Shown: positions 24,560 to 35,512 of the stretch, piece by piece
Numbering within the stretch: the first letter of the stretch is position 1
Layout of the letters: every line of letters begins with the position of its first letter
From: Rana temporaria
Taxonomy: Eukaryota; Chordata; Amphibia; Anura; Ranidae
Assembly: GCF_905171775.1 (NCBI RefSeq)
Contig: NC_053492.1
Span: 55,089,004-55,153,003 of the forward strand
Length of the DNA stretch: 64,000 nt
Direction of reading: 5' to 3'
Program-made: the position numbers and the translations under genes
Notes under the pieces: model-generated
Seen by the model: the letters and a program-made list of their open reading frames with translations, nothing else
What the model was told of the DNA's origin: nothing
Databases searched by the model: none

Positions 24560-24870
24560 GCCTAGGTTAATTGCCGCACCTTTGCTTCAGTAATTGAAAT
24601 TGCTGAACGACCCCCTGTTAATTTTGTGGCAAAACTCACGAACATCGCATAAGTTCTACACAAATAGCAAACCCCATTGAGGTGTGTGGGACCCAAACTG
24701 GAAAATCAAAAGTTTCCCATTTTGAAGGCTTATATGCAAGAAATTGGGCATATAACAGTTATGGGGTTCTGGGTACTGCCCTGGGGATAAGTATCATATA
24801 AAAAAAAAGATAAAATATAATTTTAATGAGCAGAGATTTACTGATGCTTGAAGTGAATCTTTATTACATT
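24560..24870 (-). mobile_element. hAT 3'-terminal non-coding fragment, inverted
   Basis: Read on the minus strand, it resembles the 3' region of hAT-2 (46900-47160). Shared blocks, in complementary order, include aaccccatt, catatgcaag versus its counterpart, ttctgggt, ccaggg and atgcttgaagtgaa versus ttcactttaagcat. It therefore faces hAT-1 rather than continuing it. Divergence is high, so this is an older piece of the same or a sister family. Confidence 0.5.
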
Positions 24871-24987
24871 TTATTAATAAGCACCCGCCAACAAGGAGAG
24901 GCAAATATTCCCATGACACTGTGAGGGGGCCTGTAGCGTATGTGTTCACAGGCAGAGGTGAACATGGTCAGTCCTCAGGCAGGGCAT

Positions 24988-25002
24988 CATTTCCTATGTT
25001 TA
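24988..25002 (+). repeat. Target-site duplication of PLE-1, left copy
   Basis: catttcctatgttta, identical over 15 bp to 30862-30876. The hAT-1 reading frame continues from the right copy into the conserved NAEEVVDWLTKPS block, as expected for an insertion into that gene. Confidence 0.9.
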
Positions 25003-25661
25003 TATAAAAAACGATGTATTATTAAAAAATATTAATAAAACATTAACAGCGCTAAAAGAAGAGCCTATTAATGGCTTATGAGTCCAATACTCATGTACTG
25101 CAATGGTTAATTGAGGAAAAGATTTATGAGGCTATGTATGTATCGCATAAAGAATGTTATGTAACATATATTCACACTCTTTGTGAGTCAATTAATAGTA
25201 GTCCGTGCACTTCCTCTGATATGCAGTTCTTTGTGCGGAGTAATTTCACAGTATAGCTGTTTGTCTGCTCAAAAGCTGATAGGGACTCTCTGTGATTTCC
25301 CCCTAAGGTTTTGTACTCACCAAAATGTAGTACTTTAAAGGCATTGGATACATCCACTGGTAGTAATCACTCATCGGTTCTCCTCCTTTGGTGTATGGTG
25401 ATGATCCGTGTGCTCTTCAGTCAGTGTAGCTTGGCAGTCATGCAGGGAGGCAAAAGAGACTTTGCATAGTGTAAAATCCTTTTATTTAAATCATAAAACC
25501 CCTGCTACCCGCTCATGCTTACACAAAGTTAAGATAAAAAAGCGCTTGTCATAAAGGCTGCTGCCTCTGCTCACTCAGGAATATGGCTCCAAATTGCTCA
25601 GGCTCAAATTTCCCTTCGTAAGTCCCGGGTAGAAGCTAGGCTGCCTTGCAAGCTGAATCGT

Positions 25662-25724
25662 CGTGTAGTCACGCCCTGACGCGTTTCGTGATAGGTCCAC
25701 GTCTTCAGAGGGCGTGGCTACACG
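25662..25724 (-). ncRNA. Hammerhead-ribozyme-like motif, left arm
   Basis: The minus strand is identical in layout to the right-arm motif at 30022-30084: a long stem I of about 15 pairs, core ctgaaga, a short stem II, gaaa, minimal stem III acgcgt and a GTC cleavage triplet. Hammerhead motifs of this compact kind are known from Penelope-like elements, where they process the transcript. One extra base between the core and stem II is unusual, so activity is uncertain. Confidence 0.7.
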
Positions 25725-26052
25725 TCTTAGTCTGTTTAATTTATAGTGGGGACTCTGCTCTGGGTACCTCCCCTCCATGGACCCTATTGGTCAGCCTTTG
25801 ACAGGGCTGTAGAGAAACTCCCCATCAGCTGTGCACCTTTACTCTGGGTTCATTCTCAGTGACGTCTACCGCTCACCTCTGGTTGGTGCGCGGCGGTCAC
25901 GTGGTCCGGGGGATCGGGATACAGAGTTCCCACCCCTCTGCTATGCTGACTGGACACACGTCAGTAGCCTTGGTGGAAATCCTCCCACTTTGCTGACCGT
26001 GCGTTCCAGCCACTGAAACCAGCCCTCGTTTTGACCATCGCTTGTATTAGCT

Positions 26053-26237
26053 CAGTGTTTCTCAATTCCAGTCCTCAGGCCCCCCCAACAGGTCAGGTTT
26101 TCAGGATTTCCCTCAGATGAAAAGGCTGTGGTGATTACTAAGGCAGTGAAACTGATCAAATCACCTGTGCAAAATAATGGAAATCCTGAAAACCTGACCT
26201 GTTGGGGGGGCCTGAGGACTGGAATTGAGAAACACTG
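26053..26237. mobile_element. hAT-type MITE inside PLE-1 left arm only
   Basis: The two ends are perfect inverted repeats of roughly 59 bp beginning cagtgtttctcaattccag. The flanks are identical 8-bp copies tattagct (26045-26052 and 26238-26245). The corresponding place in the right arm (near 29690-29705) is the uninterrupted empty site with a single tattagct equivalent, which confirms both boundaries and shows the MITE arrived after the inverted duplication. The central TA in the target fits Buster-type hAT preference. Confidence 0.97.
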
Positions 26238-27069
26238 TATTAGCTGATGTGTCTAAACGGCTGATGAATACTCGCACTCTAACCATTCTTATACGTTTGT
26301 GGAGGCGTGTATCCTTCCTTGTTAACCCCTCTGGTTCAGTTAATACTCTCGCATTTTCGTTGATCCTAGTGAGGAAAGTAAGGGGATCATTTAGAATCAT
26401 TTTTTAAACAGATTTATAATTCATATTTGTTTAAACTGATTATTTGAAAGGATTTTTTTAGAAAGCTTTCTTTTAAAAAACATATTATTGTGATAAATAA
26501 GATTTTATAACAGTTTTATGCAAACTATAAAGTAAATATATGCTTATCTTGGTGACAATATATATGTGCGGCTGTCACCTTATTACTGTGTGAGCAGACA
26601 CTTCTGACAGCCGAAAAACATTGAAACCATTATGCATATCAAATAGCAATATATTTAAAAAAAGGAATATATAGCAGTATCCATCATTAATATAGCTAAA
26701 GTGCAATCTCTGATATTTGTCCACAACAATTGTACATAGCTAATTTTACACAAAGTAATGATAATAATTAATGATAAAAATATTGTCACTGTAATCATTA
26801 TTATTATCTGATGGATAGGTCTGAGTCATTCCAATGCTGTTCTGTAAATAAATACAGATATAACACCTAGACTGTAATTAACATTGCATTCCAAATATTC
26901 ACAAATATTATTATGTTGCATTGTTAAAAATATTATTAAAAAGTGTTACAAATATTAAAATGTTAAAATTATTGAAAATATTAAAAATATTAAAAATGTT
27001 AGATAGAGTACTTGAAATTTTGTAGCAATAAGGCAAGATTGGCTTGATCTTATTCTGATTTCTGTCTTT

Positions 27070-28350
27070 CTAATGGTTGCTAATAAAACAATTGAGGTCC
27101 ACATCTATATTCAAGCCATTTGGACTGAGAGTATTGGTCATGTACAGCCATTGCGTTTCGCGTTTTGAGATTTCTCGGACCATGTTGGCACCCCGCCAGT
27201 TGGGGCCAACATGGTCTATCCCCCAAAATTTCAGTCCTATGGGGTTCTTATCATGTTTCTTCAAAAAGTGTAGCGAAACACTATGTTCTTCATATCCAAT
27301 GGTGATATTGTATATGTGTTCAGACACCCTTTTGGATAATTTTCTTTTTGTTCGTCCTATGTACATTAAGCCACAGGGGCATTCTAAAGCGTAGACCACA
27401 TGTGTTGTAGCACACGTAATTGACTCTTTGATTTCAAAAGTTTTGCCATTGGCTGTAGATGTGAAGCTACTTATGCCCCTCAAATGGGTGGATACCTGGC
27501 GACAAGATTTACACTTTCTACAGGCTGTGAAACCTGGTTTGTTCCAAAACATCTGTAGTTTTTTTGGGGGGTCTAAGACTTTATGAACTATCTGGTCCCC
27601 AAAAGTTGCTGTTTTTCTGTAAATGAACACAGGAGATTCAGGTAACATTGGTTTTAGTGTTTTGTCCATAGCTAGTATGTTCCAATGCTTTTTGAAAATC
27701 GTTTCCACTTCACGGTACTGGTCATGATAGTTTGATATAAAGCCCCATTCATGTGTTTGTTCACGTGGGCGTTCCTTAGGTTGTAGAAGGGCTACCTGTG
27801 AGCTCTCTCCCACCTGGAGTCTTATCTTATCTAGCAGTTCTTCTTTATACCCCTTTTCCACAAAGCGCTGTTGAATCAGTGAAGATTGTGTTCTATAGTC
27901 GTCATCTTCCGTGCAATTTCGCCTGATTCGCATGAACTGGCCTTTAGGTATATTTCGAAGCCAGCGTGGATGGTGTCCACTCTGAATTGGGATGAAGCTG
28001 TTTCTATCAGTTGCTTTAAAGTAAGCTTTAGTTGTTAGATGATCTGCTCCTTTAATGACCGTAACGTCTAGGTAGTGTATTTCCTGTTTACTCCAAGAGA
28101 ATTCCAATTTGATGTTATTCTTATTACCATTAAGCCATTCTGAGTATGCAATGAGTGATTCCTCCGTTCCTTGCCATATGATGAAGAGATCATCAATATA
28201 TCTCTGGTAAAAAATCAACTCTTGCTTCCTATTGTTGTATATCCATCTGTCTTCCCATTCACTCATAAATAGGTTGGCTAGGCTTGGTGCAAACTTTGCA
28301 CCCATAGCCACACCTATCTTCTGAGTGTAAAACTGACCCCCATACCAGAA
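27070..28350 (-). pseudogene. PLE-1 reverse transcriptase / GIY-YIG endonuclease, 5'-truncated
   Basis: An open frame with 413 residues from the first internal Met (28311), open further upstream as TFWYGGQFYTQKIGV. Motifs in order from that Met: AMGAKFAPSLANL (2-14), the catalytic YIDDLF (38-43), a cysteine cluster CRKCKSC (264-270) and a GIY-YIG-type nuclease with VVYALECPCGLMYIGRTKRK (305-324) and the following arginine-rich helix. This order (RT, linker, GIY-YIG) is diagnostic of endonuclease-bearing Penelope-like elements. The protein would copy RNA at a nicked target. The N-terminal third of the RT, including the first catalytic aspartate, is missing, so it cannot function alone. The remaining frame is uninterrupted, suggesting a fairly young copy. 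Confidence 0.95.
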
Positions 28351-28352
28351 AG

Positions 28353-28868
28353 TTCATAAAGTCTTAGACCCCCCAAAAAAACTACAGATGTTTTGGAACA
28401 AACCAGGTTTCACAGCCTGTAGAAAGTGTAAATCTTGTCGCCAGGTATCCACCCATTTGAGGGGCATAAGTAGCTTCACATCTACAGCCAATGGCAAAAC
28501 TTTTGAAATCAGAGTCAATTACGTGTGCTACAACACATGTGGTCTACGCTTTAGAATGCCCCTGTGGCTTAATGTACATAGGACGAACAAAAAGAAAATT
28601 ATCCAAAAGGGTGTCTGAACACATATACAATATCACCATTGGATATGAAGAACATAGTGTTTCGCTACACTTTTTGAAGAAACATGATAAGAACCCCATA
28701 GGACTGAAATTTTGGGGGATAGACCATGTTGGCCCCAACTGGCGGGGTGCCAACATGGTCCGAGAAATCTCAAAACGCGAAACGCAATGGCTGTACATGA
28801 CCAATACTCTCAGTCCAAATGGCTTGAATATAGATGTGGACCTCAATTGTTTTATTAGCAACCATTAG
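28353..28868 (+). pseudogene. PLE-1 second copy: endonuclease part only
   Basis: The plus-strand repeat of the C-terminal part of the left copy. It begins at VHKVLDPPKK, has the CRKCKSC cluster and then the complete GIY-YIG domain to the same stop. Compared with the left copy it lacks two bases near 28508, which breaks the frame between FEI and the KESITCATTH block. No reverse transcriptase is present. It begins directly at the inversion junction, so it has no promoter or start of its own. Confidence 0.9.
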
Positions 28869-30021
28869 AAAGACAGAAATCAGAATAAGATCAAGCCAAT
28901 CTTGCCTTATTGCTACAAAATTTCAAGTACTCTATCTAACATTTTTAATATTTTTAATATTTTCAATAATTTTAACATTTTAATATTTGTAACACTTTTT
29001 AATAATATTTTTTAACAATGCAACATAATAATATTTGTGAATATTTGGAATGCAATGTTAATTACAGTCTAGGTGTTATATCTGTATTTATTTACAGAAC
29101 AGCATTGGAATGACTCAGACCTATCCATCAGATAATAATAATGATTACAGTGACAATATTTTTATCATTAATTTTTATCATTACTTTGTGTAAAATTAGC
29201 TATGTACAATTGTTGTGGACAAATATCAGAGATTGCACTTTAGCTATATTAATGATGGATACTGCTATATATTCCTTTTTTTAAATATATTGCTATTTGA
29301 TATGCATAATGGTTTCAATGTTTTTCGGCTGTCAGAAGTGTCTGCTCACACAGTAATAAGGTGACAGCCGCACATATATATTGTCACCAAGATAAGCATA
29401 TATTTACTTTATAGTTTGCATAAAACTGTTATAAAATCTTATTTATCACAATAATATGTTTTTTAAAAGAAAGCTTTCTAAAAAAATCCTTTCAAATAAT
29501 CAGTTTAAACAAATATGAATTATAAATCTGTTTAAAAAATGATTCTAAATGATCCCCTTACTTTCCTCACTAGGATCAACGAAAATGCGAGAGTATTAAC
29601 TGAACCAGAGGGGTTAACAAGGAAGGATACACGCCTCCACAAACGTATAAGAATGGTTAGAGTGCGAGTATTCATCAGCCGTTTAGACACATCAGCTAAT
29701 ACAAGCGATGGTCAAAACGAGGGCTGGTTTCAGTGGCTGGAACGCACGGTCAGCAAAGTGGGAGGATTTCCACCAAGGCTACTGACGTGTGTCCAGTCAG
29801 CATAGCAGAGGGGTGGGAACTTTGTATCCCGATCCCCCGGACCACGTGACCGCCGCGCACCAACCAGAGGTGAGCGGTAGACGTCACTGAGAATGAACCC
29901 AGAGTAAAGGTGCACAGCTGATGGGGAGTTTCTCTACAGCCCTGTCAAAGGCTGACCAATAGGGTCCATGGAGGGGAGGTACCCAGAGCAGAGTCCCCAC
30001 TATAAATTAAACAGACTAAGA

Positions 30022-30084
30022 CGTGTAGCCACGCCCTCTGAAGACGTGGACCTATCACGAAACGCGTCAGGGCGTGACTACACG
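30022..30084 (+). ncRNA. Hammerhead-ribozyme-like motif, right arm
   Basis: Stem I: cgtgtagccacgccct (30022-30037) pairs with agggcgtgactacacg (30069-30084) with one mismatch. Core ctgaaga is at 30038-30044. A short stem II (gtg with cac) is followed by gaaa at 30059-30062. Stem III is the self-complementary acgcgt (30062-30067), leaving the canonical GTC with cleavage predicted after C30068. This is the compact type I layout reported for Penelope-like elements. The extra C45 and only three stem II pairs weaken the prediction. Confidence 0.72.
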
Positions 30085-30861
30085 ACGATTCAGCTTGCAA
30101 GGCAGCCTAGCTTCTACCCGGGACTTACGAAGGGAAATTTGAGCCTGAGCAATTTGGAGCCATATTCCTGAGTGAGCAGAGGCAGCAGCCTTTATGACAA
30201 GCGCTTTTTTATCTTAACTTTGTGTAAGCATGAGCGGGTAGCAGGGGTTTTATGATTTAAATAAAAGGATTTTACACTATGCAAAGTATCTTTTGCCTCC
30301 CTGCATGACTGCCAAGCTACACTGACTGAAGAGCACACGGATCATCACCATACACCAAAGGAGGAGAACCGATGAGTGATTACTACCAGTGGATGTATCC
30401 AATGCCTTTAAAGTACTACATTTTGGTGAGTAGAAAACCTTAGGGGGAAATCACAGAGAGTCCCTATCAGCTTTTGAGCAGACAAACAGCTATACTGTGA
30501 AATTACTCCGCACAAAGAACTGCATATCAGAGGAAGTGCACGGACTACTATTAATTGACTCACAAAGAGTGTGAATATATGTTACATAACATTCTTTATG
30601 CGATACATACATAGCCTCATAAATCTTTTCCTCAATTAACCATTGCAGTACATGAGTATTGGACTCATAAGCCATTAATAGGCTCTTCTTTTAGCGCTGT
30701 TAATGTTTTATTAATATTTTTTAATAATACATCGTTTTTTATGTCACTATTTTATTATAATAGCTGCTTTTCTACTGCATAAAACAATTATACATTTAAC
30801 TTCCTTTCCATCGAGCGCTGGGATCAGAATAATCCGTAGGTTTTTTCTGATTAATTTTTTA

Positions 30862-30876
30862 CATTTCCTATGTTTA
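30862..30876 (+). repeat. Target-site duplication of PLE-1, right copy
   Basis: catttcctatgttta, identical to 24988-25002. Confidence 0.9.
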
Positions 30877-33175
30877 GTTATGTTGCCATGCTATTCAGCC
30901 ACAGAATGCAGAGGAGGTGGTGGACTGGCTTACTAAACCATCATCAATCAGCCAAGCAGAGATTAGTGCACAGTCCACTGCAGCTGCCAGAGTGGCTTAT
31001 TCTGCCTCCTTATCCACAAATGCTTCTGCCATAGCCCAGCATCAGGCATTGAGGAGTCATTTAAATTATTTAATCACAGCATCAGCCACTGGCTCCTTGA
31101 TGATGCACAGCCATTACTTGATACAGATCTTGGTTCTGAAGTTGAGGAAGGTAGGAACATGAGCCTACAAAGAGGGGAGAACACTGGTAAACAACAAATT
31201 GGCAGTCATATTCACCCAGCCACGGCATATTGCTAAGTTGTCTCCAGTGACAATGAGGATGGAGGGGATGATAAGATCACTGATGCAACTTGGGTGCTGG
31301 ATAGAGCAGAGGAGGAAAGTGGAGTAAGGCACAACCCCCCAAAGAGACAGCCATCATAGAATAGTAGAGAGCAGTCACCTTATTCCACCAGGTGGTGGAG
31401 CTGTTCTCTCATGGCCCAATTCCCACAGCTCAGCTGTTTGGGCCTTTTTTAGCACATGTGCAGCTGATCGCACTGTTGCAATTTGTAAACTTTTCCTCAA
31501 GCACATCAAGCGTGGCAAACACGCCAGCCATTTGGGTACCACCAATGCATTTAACCTCTTACCACTCAGCCTGTTGGCAAGAGCACCTGAACGCCACACA
31601 AAAAGGGAGGCATTTCTGCTCCTCCATCTTTTTGGTCTACCCCCACTATACCTCATGAAATCTCAGCAGCCTCCACTGGCAGGGATGATGGTATAGACAG
31701 GGTGTCCCAGGTCCTTGCAGCACATCTGCCAGTAGCATACCCCAGCGGTAGACTACCGCAAGCTAATTTTTCTGCCTGTTGCAGCGTAAAAACAAATAGT
31801 CATTGCCACCCACATGCCCAGCATCTAAATTTAAGCATGTCAAAGATCTTGGCTTTCCAGTTGCTATTTCTTTTCACATAAGGCTATTCCACTTCTCTAC
31901 CATCCTGTGAAAGGCAATGTTGTGATATCGTTGGCCAAGGAAGTCAGCCGCAAGGTCCACGTTACTGCTGACATGTGGTCCAGCAAGCAAGGTCAGGGAC
32001 AGTATATTTAGTTCACAGCACACTGGATAACTTGTATTGCAACTTGGAAGGATGCAGGACAGGAATCGGTGCTGCAGCTTGTTGTGCCGCCATGTCTCCA
32101 TAGAGCTAGTGGTGATGATGCAAGGTTTTTCAGCTTCTCCTCCTCCGCTGAATTGTCCCATGAACCACCAGTAGCCCCCAAGCATTCAAGGGGCTATTCA
32201 ATGAGTCAGGCTGAAAGGTGCCATGCAGTGTTTCAGCTGGTCTGTCTAGGGGACAGGAGCCACACCGGAGTAGAGATTCTGGCAGCTCTGCAGCAGTGGG
32301 CCCAGAGGTGGTTCATGCCCCCCTAACTAGAGCCAGGAATGGTGGTGTGTGATAATGGCACACACCTCCTGTCTGCCCTTAGACAGGGAAAGTTGACACA
32401 TGTGCCATGCCTGTAGCTATTTCAAGTGGTCATACACCGCCAGTCCTCAGCTGAAATTCAGCAGTAATTCCACCTGCCCGTAAACCACCTGATTTATGAC
32501 ATTGCCCACCAGGTGGAACTTGACTTGGGCAAAGCTTCAGTGGCTGAACATGCAGCAGAGGGCCGTCAATAAGTTCCTGTGTGAGTATGGCACAATGTCA
32601 GGCTGGCTCAACTTTCTTTTCCCCACGCCAATGTCTACTGATAAATGATGCATGCACTTGTACCATCACTATTTGAGGAGCCACAAGGATGGTGAGCTGT
32701 GGCAATGCATGCATCAGGGACCTGCTGGAGCGTGACATTATGGACAGAGCATTTAAGGCAGAGAATCGGGAGAAAGAGGAGGACTTAATTTCCTGTCAAG
32801 GCTTGTTTTATGCAGACATTTTGGCAACAACACACAAGAGGAGAGGGATTCTGGCGGCATTGAAGCAGAGCAAAACACACATCAACTCTTAACAGATGGT
32901 TTTTCCATCCCCAGAACCCTTGGGAGTAGTACATGTCTGGGAGGATACAGTTCCAGGTACTGTAATCCTCAGTTACCCTGAGGAGTCTGCTTCTCGTGCC
33001 CCTGCAAACTTGCAGTTCATAGGCTTCCTCATTCTTCAAAGGTTGCAAAAAGACCTGAGAATAGGTGGCATTATGGAGAAGGATCACTATTGGTTGGCAA
33101 CCGTCCTTGACCACCGTTACAAGGGTAAAGTGTTAGAACTCATCCCATCCCCACAAAGGGAGCAGAAGATAAACT
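30877..33175 (+). pseudogene. hAT-1 transposase, main part, degraded
   Basis: Frames in order: QNAEEVVDWLTKPSSISQAEIS (matching EKLVEWMTKPSSSSLTQAELS of hAT-2); a BED-finger remnant near 31470-31560 (DRTVAICKLFLKHIKRGK, where the second zinc cysteine is replaced by Phe); FFSHKAIPLLYH then KVHVTADMWSS near 31950, holding the first catalytic Asp of the hAT core; then a GDRSHTG segment, VVCDNGTHLLSALRQGKLTHVPC with the second Asp, and VLDHRYKGKVLELIPS near 33110. Several stops and frame changes interrupt it. Such transposases cut the element ends and use hairpin intermediates. This copy retains the TxDxW block that hAT-2 has lost, but it is clearly inactive. Confidence 0.85.
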
Positions 33176-34740
33176 CCTCTTTATTGTTTGTATAGCGTAG
33201 AATCACCCGAAGGTATCGAAACGCTTCCAGACCTTAACAATTCACAACAGGACCGAGTGTTACAGGCATAAATTAACATAGTAACAATATAAAATATGTA
33301 CCACAATTAAAATTAAATAATAAAACAATATAACACCATAAAACCAATACAGTACAAAAACCATAGAAATCACATAAGACCAAAAGAGAGACAACACACA
33401 ATTCCCAACAGATCTAGCAGTGCTTCCCGCCTGAATGACCCTAACCTCACTCTTCCTATCAATCTGCCTCTGCCCACAGATAGGTTTTTAGATCCCTCCT
33501 GAATGTGGGTAGGTCAGGACTCTGTCTAAGACTTAGGGGAAGTAGATTCCATTCTCTCGGGCCAAGGACAGAAAAAGCCCTGCCCCCCCATTTTTTCAGC
33601 CGACTCTTTGGCTGTTCCAAACGGAATTGGCAGCTCCATCTAAGGGAGCGGCCAGTAACATGTCTATTCAATTTCTCACAGAGATAGGTGGGTCCTAGCC
33701 CGTGAAACGCTTTAAAAACAAGTGTTAGAATTTTAAAACGCACCCTCTGACCAACTGGCAGCCAATGCAGGGCAGCCTGATGTCTCACGGTGGGGCAGTG
33801 GCCTCTGAGATTTAATGCAAGCCTTACCGCCTGATTCTGGACTTTTTGAAGTCTCCTAGCAGTCCAGCCAGGAGACCATTACAATAGTCCAGATGTGGAA
33901 GGACCAGAGCTCGCACTACCGAGATCCTTTCCAGATCTGACAGAAAAGGCAAAATGCGGTAAAGAAGCTGCGTCTTAAAATGGCAGGTCTTGACAACCTG
34001 ACCGACATAGGGGATTAGCGTCAAGTCGCTGTCAATTAGGACCCCTAGTGTCGGCCGTCCGCGGGCACACCCCTGCCCCATCGGGCCATGATAACACCCA
34101 GTGTCCCACAGGAATATTCCCTGATCTCAGAACCTCGGTTTTGGCCTGGTTTAGCTGCAGGTAGTTAGCTGCCATCCAGTTTTTTATGATCTCTAAACCT
34201 GCTACCAACTTGGCTTCCGCCTCTGGCTCATTGGTCGAGATTCTGGAGAACAACTGGGTGTCATCCGCATAGGACTGAAATCGAAGTCCCAGACTTGCGA
34301 TCACCGCCAGCAGAGGGCGAAGATAGATGTTAAAGAGAAGAGGGGAAAGCGGGGACCCCTGTGGGACCCCACACGTCACCTTGATAGGCTCCGAGTAAAA
34401 GTCCCCCAGTTTCACCCTATACTCCCTCTCCTCTAAAAATGACTTAAACCATTTCAAGGCCTGGTCACTCACCCTCGCCACCTCCTGAAGCCGGGTCAGC
34501 AAGATCTGGTGATTTACTGTGTCGAATGCGGCTGACAGGTCCAAGAGAATAAGGATTGAGTGGGCCCCCCGATCCGCGTCGACCAGTAGATGGTCCATGA
34601 CATCCAGCAATGCCGTCTCCGTCCCATGTTTGGACCGGAAACCGGACTGCCACTTATCAAACAGATTGCCCTCCTCCATGAAAAGCTGCAGCTGACCACA
34701 GACAATCTTTAAGGTGTTTTTTGAGATTTTATGCAAGGCC
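33176..34740 (-). mobile_element. L2-clade (CR1/L2 group) LINE, 5'-truncated, inside hAT-1
   Basis: The minus-strand element interrupts hAT-1 between the LDHRYKGK block and the dimerisation domain. It begins within the reverse transcriptase and ends about 280 bp past the ORF2 stop in an A/T-rich tail without clear poly(A). L2-type elements typically end in short tandem repeats rather than poly(A). The exact ends and a target duplication could not be fixed; the limits are inferred from where hAT similarity stops and resumes. Confidence 0.8.
33459..34736 (-). pseudogene. L2-type ORF2 remnant (reverse transcriptase to C-terminus)
   Basis: The first frame (34736-34032) carries SGFRSKHGTETALLDVMD, the catalytic LLDLSAAFDTVNH (motif A), GVPQGSPLSPLLFNIYL and FQSYADDTQLF (motif C), all intact. 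After a frame change near 34110, the next frame (34081-33824) holds LGVLIDSDLTL and LPHLDYCNGLLAG. A third (33788-33459) holds HWLPVGQRVRFKILTLVFKA and GGRAFSVLGPREWNLLP, the usual C-terminal end of L2-type ORF2. The endonuclease domain is absent through 5' truncation. The catalytic RT motifs are intact but the gene is broken by frame changes. Confidence 0.93.
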
Positions 34741-35107
34741 TTTCCTGGTTCCTAGGTTACAGTCGGGTGAAAAACATAATTTTGAGGCTTCTGTTGGTCA
34801 AGAGAGGAGCAGTGGAGAAGGGGCCTGACTCAGTGATGCTTTTAAGATTTTTTTTTAGTCTTCGGTGCCCAGAGCTGTCAGCTTCCACATCCAATTGACA
34901 GCGTCTTCATCAGAGGGTGGGAGATTATCTAGGGGCAAACACAGTTGTGGAGATCTTTCCAGTTGTCAATCCACTGGGTGTTGAGAATAGACCACTGGCC
35001 AGAACTTTCCCAGTATGCAATTAAGCTGCTGGGCTGTCCTGCATCGAATGATCTTTCTGAATGGGCATTCAAGGCTTCTGGAAGTTTTGTGACAGATAAA
35101 ACCTCAC
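34741..35107 (+). pseudogene. hAT-1 transposase C-terminal dimerisation domain
   Basis: After the L2 insertion the hAT frame resumes; from 34945 it reads into WPELSQYAIKLLGCPASNDLSE and ends VTDKTSRL. This matches the hAT C-terminal dimerisation domain (usual form: WP.La..A...L..paSs..sER.FS.aG). The arginine of the usual SER is Trp here and FS is FK. The frame is then broken by the MITE at 35108. Confidence 0.85.
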
Positions 35108-35512
35108 GATTGGATTTTCATCAGACAAAGCTTAGGACTTTTCGTAGTCCGAATGGCATTGGCCAGGAACTTTTATTGAATACAAACGACAAAGAACTGT
35201 CGGTCAACAAACATGAAACTACATGGTTTTTCAGCGCTACCCTTTTGGGTAACTTCTGCTAATGTTGTGTTTATGGTGAGCATTGCTTCCGAGCATGCAT
35301 GTTTTAACTTTTGTCCGACGGACTTGTGTACACATGCTCAGATAATCCGACAACACACATTTGTTGGAGGACAAATTTTAAAGCATGCTATTCCACATTT
35401 GTCCACGGAAAATCCGTCAATTGTCTGATGGAGCATACAAATGGTCGGATTTTCCGACAACAACCTGTCAGAACACATTTGCCGTTGGAAAATCTGATCA
35501 TTTGTACGAGGC
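35108..35512. mobile_element. MITE inserted in the hAT-1 dimerisation domain
   Basis: The hAT frame stops at about 35107 and resumes at 35513 with RAHLSTESMDRLAFLKMNQS, so the 405 bp between are an insertion. The right end reads ggaaaatctgatcatttgtacgaggctt, and a diverged, shortened complement is at the left (cacgattggattttc). The interior has repeated tccgac / gtcgga words. The style matches the element ending at 5921. Confidence 0.7.

Larger units (their letters stand above)
25003..27600 (-). repeat. PLE-1 left arm of the 2.4-kb inverted repeat
   Basis: Complementary to 28344-30740 over its whole length apart from the MITE at 26053-26237 and a handful of visible substitutions and 1-2 base indels. 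The outer end is near aaaaaacgatgtattatta and the inner end near ctaagactttatgaact. Confidence 0.95.
25003..30861. mobile_element. Penelope-like element PLE-1 as a head-to-head inverted repeat
   Basis: Two copies of the 3' part of a Penelope-like retroelement face away from each other. The left copy runs on the minus strand (about 28350 down to 25003) and includes the C-terminal half of the reverse transcriptase plus a GIY-YIG endonuclease. The right copy runs on the plus strand (28344-30861) and starts within the linker before the endonuclease. The common part, about 2.4 kb, is nearly identical. The unique centre (27600-28344) is reverse transcriptase. The right arm continues about 120 bp past the end of the left arm. 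A 15-bp target duplication encloses the whole, so it integrated as one unit. Confidence 0.9.

Noticed and set aside
25003..30861. CRISPR-like, DIRS or LTR-retrotransposon interpretation of the inverted repeat
   Set aside because: No spacers, no tyrosine recombinase, gag, protease or integrase; RT plus GIY-YIG and the target duplication identify a Penelope-like element.
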